Below, piece by piece: positions 26,276 to 34,676 of a stretch of DNA of 64,000 nucleotides. A model generated the notes under the pieces. The model made no database searches. It saw nothing but the letters and a program-made list of their open reading frames with translations, and was not told the DNA's origin. The position numbers and the translations under genes are program-made. The stretch is taken from NCBI RefSeq assembly GCF_002934235.1, contig NZ_PTIS01000001.1, positions 62,001-126,000 of the forward strand, written 5' to 3'. Within the stretch, counting starts at the first letter, position 1. Every line of letters starts with the position of its first letter. Source of the stretch: Clostridium algidicarnis DSM 15099 (GTDB taxonomy: Bacteria > Bacillota > Clostridia > Clostridiales > Clostridiaceae).

Positions 26276-27214
26276 ATGTTATCAAATAGTAATTTTATAA
26301 GACAATCATTAGAGTTGCATCTTTTCTTTGCGCGGATAATGAAGGAGCATTCATTTTTTTTACAAATAGGTTTTGTGCAAAGAGATTCAAGTCTTATGGT
26401 TAAAGCAGACATGTTTAGAGCAGAATTTGATAGGCTTTTGGCGGATGTAATATCACTTTCTAATGGTGTTGTTAGTGCTAGCGTATTAGAGTCAGGGGAA
26501 GTGGTGACACCTTTTACATTAAAAGCAGAAATGGCTTCAGCTTATCTTACAGGGGTAAATATCCCAACTAGTTTAACAAGGGCGGAGCAAGAATTAAGGC
26601 CTTGGGATTTAAGTAAAGTTATAGAGAATCCTATGCTTGAAGAAAGAGTATGCATGATTAATAACAGAGCTATGTATTTAGTTAAAGCTTTAGCAGAATT
26701 TAAGACTATGTTACTATCAAATATCTTAACTTGTAGGTTATTTACAAATAATTATCCTTTACTTATAGAGCATATTTTAGAAGAAGCAAAGTTTTATTAT
26801 AATCTTATTCAAAAACTTCAAAATCGGGAAGAGGTTATACTAGAAAGAGAAGCTTATGTGGAGGAAGTTTTTTGGAATGAAATTATGGCAGAACACTCAA
26901 AGTTTATTCGTGGACTTCTTGATCCTACGGAAAATGATCTTATAAATATAGCAAATGATTTTGGAAACGAGTTTACTGAACTAGAAGCACAGTCAAAAGA
27001 AGCCATGGATAAAACAATTCCAATCTCAAAAGTGACAAATGATAGCCTTAAAGCAACTATAGAAATAAGCAAATTTAAGGATGAGGCTACAAAAGGATTA
27101 ATAGAGTGTAAAATTAAATCTATTATAATGCCCCTGCTTGGTGATCACACTTTAAGAGAAGCCAATCACTATTTACGTTTATTAAAGATATTTGAAAAAG
27201 GTAGTATGTATTAA
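26276..27214 (+). CDS. DUF2935 domain-containing protein
   Basis: A 312-residue all-helical protein made of two similar ~140-residue halves. The first half carries HLFFARIMKEHSFFLQIGF and the second LEREAYVEEVFWNEIMAEHSKFIRGLLDPTE. The repeated E-x-x-F-W-x-x-I-M-x-E-H-x-x-F-x-x-G pattern is typical of DUF2935, a ferritin/hemerythrin-like four-helix fold with potential metal ligands. Function unknown. The start at 26276 follows AAAGAGG. A terminator follows. Confidence 0.85.
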   Translation: MLSNSNFIRQSLELHLFFARIMKEHSFFLQIGFVQRDSSLMVKADMFRAEFDRLLADVISLSNGVVSASVLESGEVVTPFTLKAEMASAYLTGVNIPTSLTRAEQELRPWDLSKVIENPMLEERVCMINNRAMYLVKALAEFKTMLLSNILTCRLFTNNYPLLIEHILEEAKFYYNLIQKLQNREEVILEREAYVEEVFWNEIMAEHSKFIRGLLDPTENDLINIANDFGNEFTELEAQSKEAMDKTIPISKVTNDSLKATIEISKFKDEATKGLIECKIKSIIMPLLGDHTLREANHYLRLLKIFEKGSMY

Positions 27215-27271
27215 CAAAAAATATATTGAAGTATCATTTTTAAAAGACATCTAATATAACAATATACAAGC

Positions 27272-27313
27272 AAAAAAGATTTTCTGCAATTAAGAGTACA
27301 GAAAATCTTTTTT
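27272..27313. terminator. Bidirectional intrinsic terminator
   Basis: AAAAAAGATTTTCTG pairs with CAGAAAATCTTTTTT around a 12-base loop, between convergent DUF2935 (+) and ABC-2 permease (-) genes. Confidence 0.85.
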
Positions 27314-27366
27314 GTTATATGAAGATTAATAATTACAGTATAAATGTTAAAATACTAATCTTTAAA

Positions 27367-28125
27367 TTATAAGTCTAGCTTTTTATCTATAAGATAAGAA
27401 TTAAAAGTAAATAACCCCACAATTACCACAAGATAAAAGATTGCAGTAACTATATTTATATATGAATAAAAACCGCCAAGGTTAGTTGAACCATTCATAG
27501 AAGATGACACAATACTAACAATTCTTCCACCAGGAAGCTCTATTGACTGTGGAAATAATTTAACCAATTGTAAATTTAAAAATCCTATGGCTGTATTGAG
27601 CAATATGAATATTACAAAGCTTATACCGCCAATCCTTTTATTTCTAAAAGCTACCTTGCTTAAAGTTATAGAAATAAATATAGTGAGGATAGTAGTTAAA
27701 AGACCTACAACCATATAAAGAAATGGAATAAGTAGTGGTAAGGTTATAGATATTTGCCCCAATGTGGTATTAAGACCTTTGATATATATAATACTTATAA
27801 AGGCTATAGAAGCTATACTTGCTACTATTAACCATATAAAGCTTAATAAAAGTTTGCCACATAGTATGGATTTTCCGTTTAATGGCAATGTAAATGTTAA
27901 ATATCCTCTCTCATCTGAAAAGTCCTGTTTATATAAGTGGATTATATATATAAAAGCTACTAAAAGAGCTGCAAAGCAAGTTAAGAAAGTTAATGTTGAG
28001 ATAATTTGAATATCCCACTTTCCTATCCTACTATATAAGATAGGACACCATAAAGCCATAATCACAAGTAAACCTATAGGAAGTTTATAGCTTCCTTTTA
28101 ATTCATATTTCAAATATTTAAACAT
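27367..28125 (-). CDS. ABC-2 type permease
   Basis: A 252-residue membrane protein with six predicted helices, the first being LPIGLLVIMALWCPILYS and the last FYLVVIVGLFTFNSYLI. It lacks a large extracytoplasmic loop, like the YtrC/D-type or BcrB-type permeases. ATG 28125 follows TTGGAGTG; ATG/other starts further upstream precede that site. It is last in a gntR-ATPase-permease operon. Confidence 0.8.
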   Translation of the reverse strand: MFKYLKYELKGSYKLPIGLLVIMALWCPILYSRIGKWDIQIISTLTFLTCFAALLVAFIYIIHLYKQDFSDERGYLTFTLPLNGKSILCGKLLLSFIWLIVASIASIAFISIIYIKGLNTTLGQISITLPLLIPFLYMVVGLLTTILTIFISITLSKVAFRNKRIGGISFVIFILLNTAIGFLNLQLVKLFPQSIELPGGRIVSIVSSSMNGSTNLGGFYSYINIVTAIFYLVVIVGLFTFNSYLIDKKLDL

Positions 28126-28162
28126 ATTAAAACACTCCAATCAAATTTTATAATATACATTT

Positions 28163-28864
28163 TTATTGTTCACCAAAAACATCACGATAAAGTTCGTCAA
28201 TAGACCTTCCTTTTTCTTCTCTTAGCTCTTCTGCATTTCCCGAAAGGATTATCTTGCCTTCGGATATGAAAGATACATGGTCAAATATTCTTTCTATATC
28301 ACGTACTAGATGTGTGGTTATAATCATAGAGCTATCTTTATTATAATTATTAATTATAGCATCCAAAATCTTTTCCCTTGCAACAGGATCAACACCTGCT
28401 ATAGGTTCATCTAGCACATAAAGCTTTGCTTTTCTTGATAATACAAGGGTAAGATTAAGTTTTTCGCTCATACCCTTTGATAGTGAAGTTACCTTAGAAT
28501 TTTTATCAAGTTTCATAAAACTTAATAACTCATAGGATTTAACTTCATCAAAATCACTGTAAAAATCTTTGAAAAAAAGAATTGCATCATTTACAGTCAT
28601 CCATTTATATAAATAATTTTTATCGGGAAGATAGGAAACTACGGATTTTGTATAGGCCCCAGGAATATTACCATCTATTATGATGTCTCCACTAGATTGT
28701 GATAAGATTCCTGATAAGATCTTAATAAAAGTTGTTTTACCACTACCATTTGGACCAAGAAGTCCTAAAACTTGACCTTCGGGTATAGTTAGATTAAGAT
28801 TATCCAATGCTTTTTTCTTGAAATATGATTTGCTTAAATTTTTGGCTTCAACTATATTTTTCAT
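28163..28864 (-). CDS. ABC transporter ATP-binding protein (YtrB-like)
   Basis: A 233-residue ATPase with Walker A GPNGSGKTT, a variant signature LSKGMSEKLNL, Walker B LYVLDEPIAGVDP and H-loop ITTHLVRD. The M at 28864 follows AGGGGGA and overlaps the end of the upstream gntR-type gene; the frame is open further upstream but into gntR. With the adjacent permease and a YtrA-type regulator it resembles the B. subtilis ytr module, which responds to cell-wall antibiotics. Confidence 0.88.
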   Translation of the reverse strand: MKNIVEAKNLSKSYFKKKALDNLNLTIPEGQVLGLLGPNGSGKTTFIKILSGILSQSSGDIIIDGNIPGAYTKSVVSYLPDKNYLYKWMTVNDAILFFKDFYSDFDEVKSYELLSFMKLDKNSKVTSLSKGMSEKLNLTLVLSRKAKLYVLDEPIAGVDPVAREKILDAIINNYNKDSSMIITTHLVRDIERIFDHVSFISEGKIILSGNAEELREEKGRSIDELYRDVFGEQ

Positions 28865-28865
28865 G

Positions 28866-29237
28866 TTATTTGTCCCCCTTATTAACTTCTTCTGAAACAA
28901 CTCGTATAATGTCTTCATTTTCAAAACCAAGATCTTTAATTTCTTGTACAAATTTATCTATAACTTCTTTTGCCATATCCTTTTTAAGCTTAAATATTAT
29001 ATTTTTATCTTCAGTAACAAAGCTACCCATACCTCGTTTAGTATAGGTTAAGCCTTCTCTTTCAAGCTCTTGGTAAGCCCTTTGAACAGTATTTGGATTG
29101 ATTTTTAATTCTGAGGATAGGTCTCTTATTGATGGCAATTTATCACCTCCACAAATTTGCAATAAAACTATTTTCCTTTTGATATAATTCATAATTTGAA
29201 TATATATAGGTAGTTTATCATTAAATACAAAATCCAA
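28866..29237 (-). CDS. GntR-family regulator, YtrA subfamily
   Basis: A 123-residue repressor. The N-terminal ~70 residues are the GntR winged helix (PIYIQIMNYIKRKIV, LPSIRDLSSELKINPNTVQRAYQELEREGL). The short C-terminal two-helix tail (FKLKKDMAKEVIDKFVQEIKDLGF) is the YtrA type, without an effector domain. It probably represses its own operon with the ATPase and permease, through the palindrome just upstream at 29305. Confidence 0.9.
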   Translation of the reverse strand: MDFVFNDKLPIYIQIMNYIKRKIVLLQICGGDKLPSIRDLSSELKINPNTVQRAYQELEREGLTYTKRGMGSFVTEDKNIIFKLKKDMAKEVIDKFVQEIKDLGFENEDIIRVVSEEVNKGDK

Positions 29238-29304
29238 AATATCACCTTCTTTCTTTGCTGTTTAATAGATTATATTTATAATTCAGATTCAATATTAATG
29301 AATT

Positions 29305-29328
29305 AGTGTACTAAGTACATAGTACACT
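29305..29328. promoter_or_regulatory. Palindromic operator for the YtrA-type regulator
   Basis: AGTGTACTA and TAGTACACT are perfect 9-base inverted arms around AGTACA, 68 bases upstream of the gntR start. Position and symmetry fit a dimeric GntR/YtrA operator; binding is inferred. Confidence 0.6.
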
Positions 29329-29435
29329 AGTAACGTGTAAGCGTCAATATAATACTGTAAAATATATATGCAAGAGTGACATTGAAAAAACAAGAGAAAT
29401 ATTATAAAGTTATAACGTACTTTTGGAAAAAGACA

Positions 29436-29476
29436 ATTATAGTAGAGTCTTTAATAAAGAGTCTACTATAATTATT
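29436..29476. terminator. Intrinsic terminator, hutD side
   Basis: AATTATAGTAGA pairs with TCTACTATAATT around a 15-base loop that itself contains CTTTAATAAAG; it follows the minus-strand hutD gene. Confidence 0.65.
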
Positions 29477-29499
29477 TAATCAAGTATATAATTTGCTAC

Positions 29500-30117
29500 T
29501 TAATTATATACTATTTTAACCTTAACTATATGAGCTGTATTATCGCTTTCATTAATTAAAGACATAGAACCAAAGCCCTTTTTTAAGTTAATAAGGAAAA
29601 AGTCATTTTTATTTAGTGTAAAGGATTTATTGTCTAAGCACACTTTTATATTACCTTCATAACAATAGAATCCATAGGATAAGTTTTTATGATTCCTTTT
29701 ATTTTTAATGTTTAGTGAGAACTCGCTCATAGTATGTTCATTTAATCTTATATAAGAAATATTTCCGTTTGCTTTTTCTGATACCATTAAGTTGAAATCT
29801 GTTACTTTACCATAGCTTCTAGTTTCCCACTGACCACTAAAACTATGCTTTTCAAATTTACCTAAATTTATCGAGGTTTCATCATTATGAATTAATTTTA
29901 TATTTCCATCTAAAATCATTATTTCTCTCCATATATTTTTTAAATATGTGAAATTAGACTCTTCATTTTCAACGTTTGCAGAGCTTATCCTCCAAATAAA
30001 ATTTCTATCCTCATAATTAGAGTCTTTCGGGAAAATACAAATTTCAGTTGTAGTTCCACCAGACCACCTTTTAGTAATTTGGTTTTCTTTAGTGATAACA
30101 TTTATATCATATTTCAT
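29500..30117 (-). CDS. HutD/Ves family cupin protein
   Basis: A 205-residue protein with the HutD/Ves signature near its start, TKRWSGGTTTEICIFP followed by DFIWR-type RNFIWRISSANVE, then SNFTYLKNIWREIMILDG. The family is a bicupin fold linked to histidine utilisation in proteobacteria, but no hut genes are nearby, so its role is unclear. A GGAG site precedes ATG. Monocistronic. Confidence 0.85.
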   Translation of the reverse strand: MKYDINVITKENQITKRWSGGTTTEICIFPKDSNYEDRNFIWRISSANVENEESNFTYLKNIWREIMILDGNIKLIHNDETSINLGKFEKHSFSGQWETRSYGKVTDFNLMVSEKANGNISYIRLNEHTMSEFSLNIKNKRNHKNLSYGFYCYEGNIKVCLDNKSFTLNKNDFFLINLKKGFGSMSLINESDNTAHIVKVKIVYN

Positions 30118-30342
30118 AAAAACACTCCTTTTGAAATTATAATTATATAAGAAATTAATGATAAGATTGAGTTGGTAATATATTAAATAAGTTAACGTAA
30201 TTAATATTTATCTATTATTTTTAATGTGAGTATCCTATAATTTCATTATAACAGTATTTTGAATGATTACTTTTAGTTTTGTATTATTATAAAACAATAA
30301 TTAGCACACATGAAAAATTGATATAATTTTGGAGGAAAAAAT

Positions 30343-32352
30343 ATGAAGTCTATAGGTATAATAACTGATAGGGATAGTTACCTTACTAAGTTCTTAGAAG
30401 ACAATCTAAGACAAGTGCTAGGGGATAAGATTGTGATTAATAGTTACTTTCTAGATCATCTAGAAGAGAAGGATATTATAGAGGATAAGGTTGTTCTCGT
30501 AATGATAAGAGAAAGAGCTTATGAAATAAAAAAATATGTTAGTGCAAAGAGCAAAATAATAGTAGTAAACAGGACATTTAGAGAAGATGAAATATACAAG
30601 GTATTTTCCATCCCAGAAGGGACAGAGGTTTTAGTGGTTAATGATAATGATCAAACTACCTACGAAACTGTATCTTTATTTTATGAAGTAGGTGTAACTC
30701 ATTTAAACCTAATAGCTTACAAAGAAAATGTAGACTACTCTAATGTGAATATAGCTCTTACCCCTGGGGTATCAGAAAGGATACCAAGTCATATAAAAAA
30801 AATTATAGACCTTGGAAATAGATACATAGATATATCTACATTTATGCAAGTAATAAGTGCTCTTGAAATAGATACAATAGATATAGGCAAGAAGCTTATT
30901 AAATATTCTGAGAAAATTGTAAGTCTTGATGGTGGTATTAGAGACAAATATAAGGAATTATTTTTAAAAATGGATGAGCTTGATACCATAGTAAATATAT
31001 CTAGGGATGGTGTAATATTTACTAATGATAAGGGAATAATAAAAGTATTTAATGAAAGCTTTAGAAACATTTTAGATTTAGAAGGCAATATACAAGGAGT
31101 GTCGGTAGAAGAAATCTTTAAAAAAGGACTTGAAAGAATTTTAAAAAAAGAAGAAATCTTAGACGAAGTTTTTCAGTTTAAAGATAAATATATAAATGTT
31201 AAAAAGACAAGTATATATAATTTAGGAGTTAAAGCAGGTAGTTACTATAATATTCAAGAAATAACTTACATAAAGCAATTAGAACAAAACCTTACAAAAC
31301 AAATAAAGGCTAGGGGGCAAATTGCAAGATATTATTTTAATAATATAAAAACAAATTCACCGTCTATGATTCAATGTATTAATCTTGCTAAAAAGATATC
31401 AAAATCAGATCTTACAGTATTTATTAGAGGTGAAAGTGGAACAGGTAAAGAACTTTTAGCTCAGTCAATACATAATGAATCTGAAAGAAAAAAGCAGGCC
31501 TTTGTAGCTGTAAATTGTGCAGCTATGCCAGAAAATTTGCTTGAAAGCGAACTTTTTGGTTACGAAAAGGGCGCATTTACAGGAGCTTTAAAAGAAGGGA
31601 AAAAGGGGCTGTTTGAAGCAGCTAATAATGGAACAATATTTTTAGATGAAATAGGGGATATGCCAGTTTTACTTCAAACAAAGCTATTACGAGTTCTTCA
31701 GGAAAGACAGATAATGCCAATAGGATCAGAAAATATTATAAATATAAATGTAAGGATTATTGCAGCTACAAATAAAGATATTCTTAAAATGATTAAAGAA
31801 GATAAATTCAGGAAAGATCTTTATTATAGACTTAATGTTCTTCCGATAATGGTACCACCACTTAGAGAGAGGACGGGAGATATAATTGATCTTTTAAATT
31901 ATTTTATTGGAAGAAAAATATACATAGAAGATGAGGTAAAAGATATTTTAATTGGTTACGGATGGCCTGGAAATATAAGAGAACTTCAAAATGTTGCCTC
32001 TTATATTTCACTCATGTGTGATGATAAGGTAGAAGTAAAGAATTTACCATCAACACTAGATTATAAAGAGAAGAATTGTAATTATGAAAAAGAAATTTTG
32101 AAAAGCAGCTGTGATTTTGAAAAATCTATAGAGTTTCTTAATTTAATAAATAGTTTTAATAAATTAGAAAAGAATATTGGAAGAGTAGCCATAATTAATA
32201 TATTGAAGGAGAGAGGATTAGAAATTTCTGAGGGAGAGGCTAAGAAGATTTTAGAAACATTAAAAGACTTAGAGCTAATAAACTCATATGTAGGGAGGAA
32301 GGGAAGCAAAATAACTAAAAAGGGTTATAACTTTTTAATTAAAAATAAGTAA
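30343..32352 (+). CDS. Sigma-54-dependent transcriptional activator (PrpR-N/PAS/AAA+)
   Basis: A 669-residue enhancer-binding protein. Residues 1-~190 resemble the PrpR-N sensor domain, ~205-310 a PAS domain (SRDGVIFTNDKGIIKVFNESF), and ~340-575 the AAA+ domain with Walker A GESGTGKE, the sigma-54 contact loop ESELFGYEKGAFTGA, Walker B IFLDEIGDMP and GWPGNIRELQN. The C-terminal ~90 residues are a winged-helix-like segment rather than the usual Fis helix-turn-helix. GGAGGA precedes ATG. A sigma-54 promoter lies directly downstream, so it probably activates the next operon. Confidence 0.92.
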   Translation: MKSIGIITDRDSYLTKFLEDNLRQVLGDKIVINSYFLDHLEEKDIIEDKVVLVMIRERAYEIKKYVSAKSKIIVVNRTFREDEIYKVFSIPEGTEVLVVNDNDQTTYETVSLFYEVGVTHLNLIAYKENVDYSNVNIALTPGVSERIPSHIKKIIDLGNRYIDISTFMQVISALEIDTIDIGKKLIKYSEKIVSLDGGIRDKYKELFLKMDELDTIVNISRDGVIFTNDKGIIKVFNESFRNILDLEGNIQGVSVEEIFKKGLERILKKEEILDEVFQFKDKYINVKKTSIYNLGVKAGSYYNIQEITYIKQLEQNLTKQIKARGQIARYYFNNIKTNSPSMIQCINLAKKISKSDLTVFIRGESGTGKELLAQSIHNESERKKQAFVAVNCAAMPENLLESELFGYEKGAFTGALKEGKKGLFEAANNGTIFLDEIGDMPVLLQTKLLRVLQERQIMPIGSENIININVRIIAATNKDILKMIKEDKFRKDLYYRLNVLPIMVPPLRERTGDIIDLLNYFIGRKIYIEDEVKDILIGYGWPGNIRELQNVASYISLMCDDKVEVKNLPSTLDYKEKNCNYEKEILKSSCDFEKSIEFLNLINSFNKLEKNIGRVAIINILKERGLEISEGEAKKILETLKDLELINSYVGRKGSKITKKGYNFLIKNK

Positions 32353-32374
32353 ATATATAAGTTATATACAATAA

Positions 32375-32419
32375 ACAGGTCGATTAAAAGGAATGTAGTC
32401 CTATTAATCGACCTGTTTA
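32375..32419 (+). terminator. Intrinsic terminator after sigma-54 activator
   Basis: ACAGGTCGATTAA pairs with TTAATCGACCTGT around a loop that itself contains AGGA/TCCT. It isolates the activator gene from the operon it likely controls. Confidence 0.7.
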
Positions 32420-32473
32420 TCGTGAATAATGTTAAAAATTTAATAATAAAAAATAAATAAGATATATATAAGG

Positions 32474-32491
32474 TTTGAAAATGTTTTCAAA
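32474..32491. promoter_or_regulatory. Candidate upstream activating sequence
   Basis: TTTGAAAA-TG-TTTTCAAA is a perfect palindrome 50 bases upstream of the -24 element, the usual position for binding of a sigma-54 activator dimer. Assignment is by position. Confidence 0.5.
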
Positions 32492-32540
32492 TGGGCGTGT
32501 TAGAAGATTCAACTAAAATAATATAAAGATTTCTAAGTCT

Positions 32541-32556
32541 TGGCATAGATATTGCT
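32541..32556 (+). promoter_or_regulatory. Sigma-54 (-24/-12) promoter
   Basis: TGGCATAGATATTGCT fits the TGGCAY-R-N4-TTGCW consensus at every specified position, with GG and GC 10 bases apart. Transcription would start near 32568, 30 bases before the ATG of the C26 peptidase. Confidence 0.85.
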
Positions 32557-32597
32557 AATTAATATTAATATACATGTAATTATGATAGGAGGTATAT

Positions 32598-33332
32598 ATG
32601 AAAAGAAAAGCGAGAATAGGAATATCAGGAAGTATTATTGTAGATGAAGGAGGGATGTTTCCAGGATATGAAAGAGCTTATGTAAACGATGATTATATTA
32701 AATCTGTTATAAAAGCAGGTGGAATTCCAGTGATTATTCCACTTATAAAAGATGAAAAAGATATAAAAGAACAGTTGGACATGGTGGATGGAATTATAAT
32801 TTCAGGAGGTCATGATGTAAATCCTTTATTATATGGCGAAGAGCCTTCACAAAAGCTTGGTGGAATATTACCAAAGAGGGATGACTTTGATATAAATTTA
32901 ATAAGATTAGCAATGAAAGCAAAAAAGCCTATACTTGGAATTTGTAGAGGTCATCAATTGCTGAATGTGGTTAATGGAGGAAGTTTATATCAAGATTTAT
33001 CATTTATAGAAGGGTGTTATATAAAACATAATCAAGCATCTCTATCAAATATTCCAACTCACACTATTAAAATAAAAGAAGGAACAAAGTTAAGAGAAAT
33101 TTTAGGGGAAGAAACAATGTGTAATAGCTTTCATCATTTAGCTATTAAAGAAGTTGCCAAGGGATTTATTGCGTCTGCTGTATCAAAGGATGGAATTGTA
33201 GAGGCTATAGAACATGAAGGTGAAGAATTTGTGATGGGAGTACAGTGGCATCCGGAAATGATGTCTGCAGAAAATAAAAATATGCTTTCTATATTTATAA
33301 AACTTGTAGAAGCATGCTTAAATAAAATTTAA
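32598..33332 (+). CDS. Gamma-glutamyl-gamma-aminobutyrate hydrolase family protein (peptidase C26)
   Basis: A 244-residue class I glutamine-amidotransferase-like hydrolase. The nucleophile is C116 in GICRGHQLLN and the catalytic pair H218/E220 in QWHPE; IISGGHDVNP is also conserved. Relatives (PuuD, C26) cleave gamma-glutamyl bonds. AGGAGGT precedes ATG. It is first in a sigma-54-driven operon with an amino-acid permease and a cysteine-desulfidase-like enzyme, suggesting release of an amino acid, perhaps cysteine, from a gamma-glutamyl peptide; this is inference. Confidence 0.9.
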   Translation: MKRKARIGISGSIIVDEGGMFPGYERAYVNDDYIKSVIKAGGIPVIIPLIKDEKDIKEQLDMVDGIIISGGHDVNPLLYGEEPSQKLGGILPKRDDFDINLIRLAMKAKKPILGICRGHQLLNVVNGGSLYQDLSFIEGCYIKHNQASLSNIPTHTIKIKEGTKLREILGEETMCNSFHHLAIKEVAKGFIASAVSKDGIVEAIEHEGEEFVMGVQWHPEMMSAENKNMLSIFIKLVEACLNKI

Positions 33333-33351
33333 TTAGATAGGGGAGATTTTT

Positions 33352-34650
33352 ATGTTTGATAATAAAAAACTAGGGTTTTGGAGCATTGTGCTTTTAGGTA
33401 TAAATGCAATTATAGGTTCAGGTATATTTTTACTGCCAAATCAGGCTATGCTTTTAATAGGCCCTTTTAGTATGGTGGTAATAGTTTTTGATATGCTACT
33501 TGTTATAAGTATTGCTATGTGCTTTGCCGAGGCAGGTGGTATGTTCAAAGAAAATGGCGGACCTTATGTTTATGCAAGAGAGGCCTTTGGAGATTTTGTA
33601 GGTTTTGAAGTAGGTTTTATGAAATGGGCTATAAGTATCATAGCTTGGGCTACCATGGCTGTAGCGTTTTCAACAGCTTTAGCAAAGGTATGGCCAGCGG
33701 CAGCAGATAAAACTGTAAGCAATATAATAGTTGTCTGTATATTGGTGGGGCTTGGATTAGTAAATATATTGGGAGTTAATATATCTAAGGCATTAAATAA
33801 TATAATTACAATTGGTAAATTGGTTCCGCTTGTAATGTTCGTTGCTATAGGAATATTTTATATAAAGGGAAGTAACTTTACTCCTATGTTTCCAAGTGGA
33901 ACCTATGTTGGAGGATCTTTTGGGGCAGCAGCACTTTTAATATTTTATGCATTTACAGGATTTGAATCCATAGCAGTGGCAGCTGAGGATATGGATAACC
34001 CAGAAAAAAATGTACCAAAGGCAATAATAACAGTTATGATAATAGTTTCTATGTTTTATTTATTAATACAAGGAGTTTCTATAGGAATATTGGGTGAAGG
34101 ACTTGCAACTAGTAAAACACCAGTAGCTGATGCGGCTACTGTATTTCTCGGATCTTTTGGAGGAGCGATAGTAAGTGCAGGTACTCTAATATCTATAGGT
34201 GGAATAAATATAGCAGCATCTTTTATAACACCAAGAAGTGGGGTAGCTTTAGCAAAAGATGGATTAATACCAAAGGTTATAGCAAAAAAAGGTACTAGAG
34301 GTACACCATATATAGCTATAATTATAACTGTAGCTTTAGCTATACCAATAGCTTTATCAGGAAGCTTTACAAAACTTGCAGCTATAAGTGTTGTATCAAG
34401 ATTTGCACAGTATGTACCTACATGTTTATCTATAATAGTATTAAGGAAAAAGAGACCAGATCTTAAAAGTTCATTTAGAGTTCCTTTTGGTCCTGTAATA
34501 CCTATAATAGCAGTAGCTGTAAGCATATGGCTTCTTGCACAATCTTCTTTAGAAAAGATTTTGTGGGGACTTGGCGGACTTATAGTTGGAGTACCAATAT
34601 ACTTTATTATGAAAAGTTACAACAATAAACAAAGTAATACTGTAAAATAA
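33352..34650 (+). CDS. APC-family amino acid permease
   Basis: A 432-residue transporter with 12 predicted helices. The first helix carries the APC substrate-binding turn IIGSGIFLLPNQAM, and FYAFTGFESIAVAAEDMDNPEKNVPKA after helix 6 is the family signature. It lies 19 bases after the C26 peptidase gene. It should import an amino acid or small peptide for the enzymes around it. Confidence 0.92.
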   Translation: MFDNKKLGFWSIVLLGINAIIGSGIFLLPNQAMLLIGPFSMVVIVFDMLLVISIAMCFAEAGGMFKENGGPYVYAREAFGDFVGFEVGFMKWAISIIAWATMAVAFSTALAKVWPAAADKTVSNIIVVCILVGLGLVNILGVNISKALNNIITIGKLVPLVMFVAIGIFYIKGSNFTPMFPSGTYVGGSFGAAALLIFYAFTGFESIAVAAEDMDNPEKNVPKAIITVMIIVSMFYLLIQGVSIGILGEGLATSKTPVADAATVFLGSFGGAIVSAGTLISIGGINIAASFITPRSGVALAKDGLIPKVIAKKGTRGTPYIAIIITVALAIPIALSGSFTKLAAISVVSRFAQYVPTCLSIIVLRKKRPDLKSSFRVPFGPVIPIIAVAVSIWLLAQSSLEKILWGLGGLIVGVPIYFIMKSYNNKQSNTVK

Positions 34651-34676
34651 ACAAAAGAATTAAAGGGGGGCATAAG

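Noticed and set aside
34056-34526. 156-codon open frame antisense to the amino-acid permease
   Set aside because: It is the mirror of a well-supported APC permease, has no ribosome binding site and no recognisable domain.
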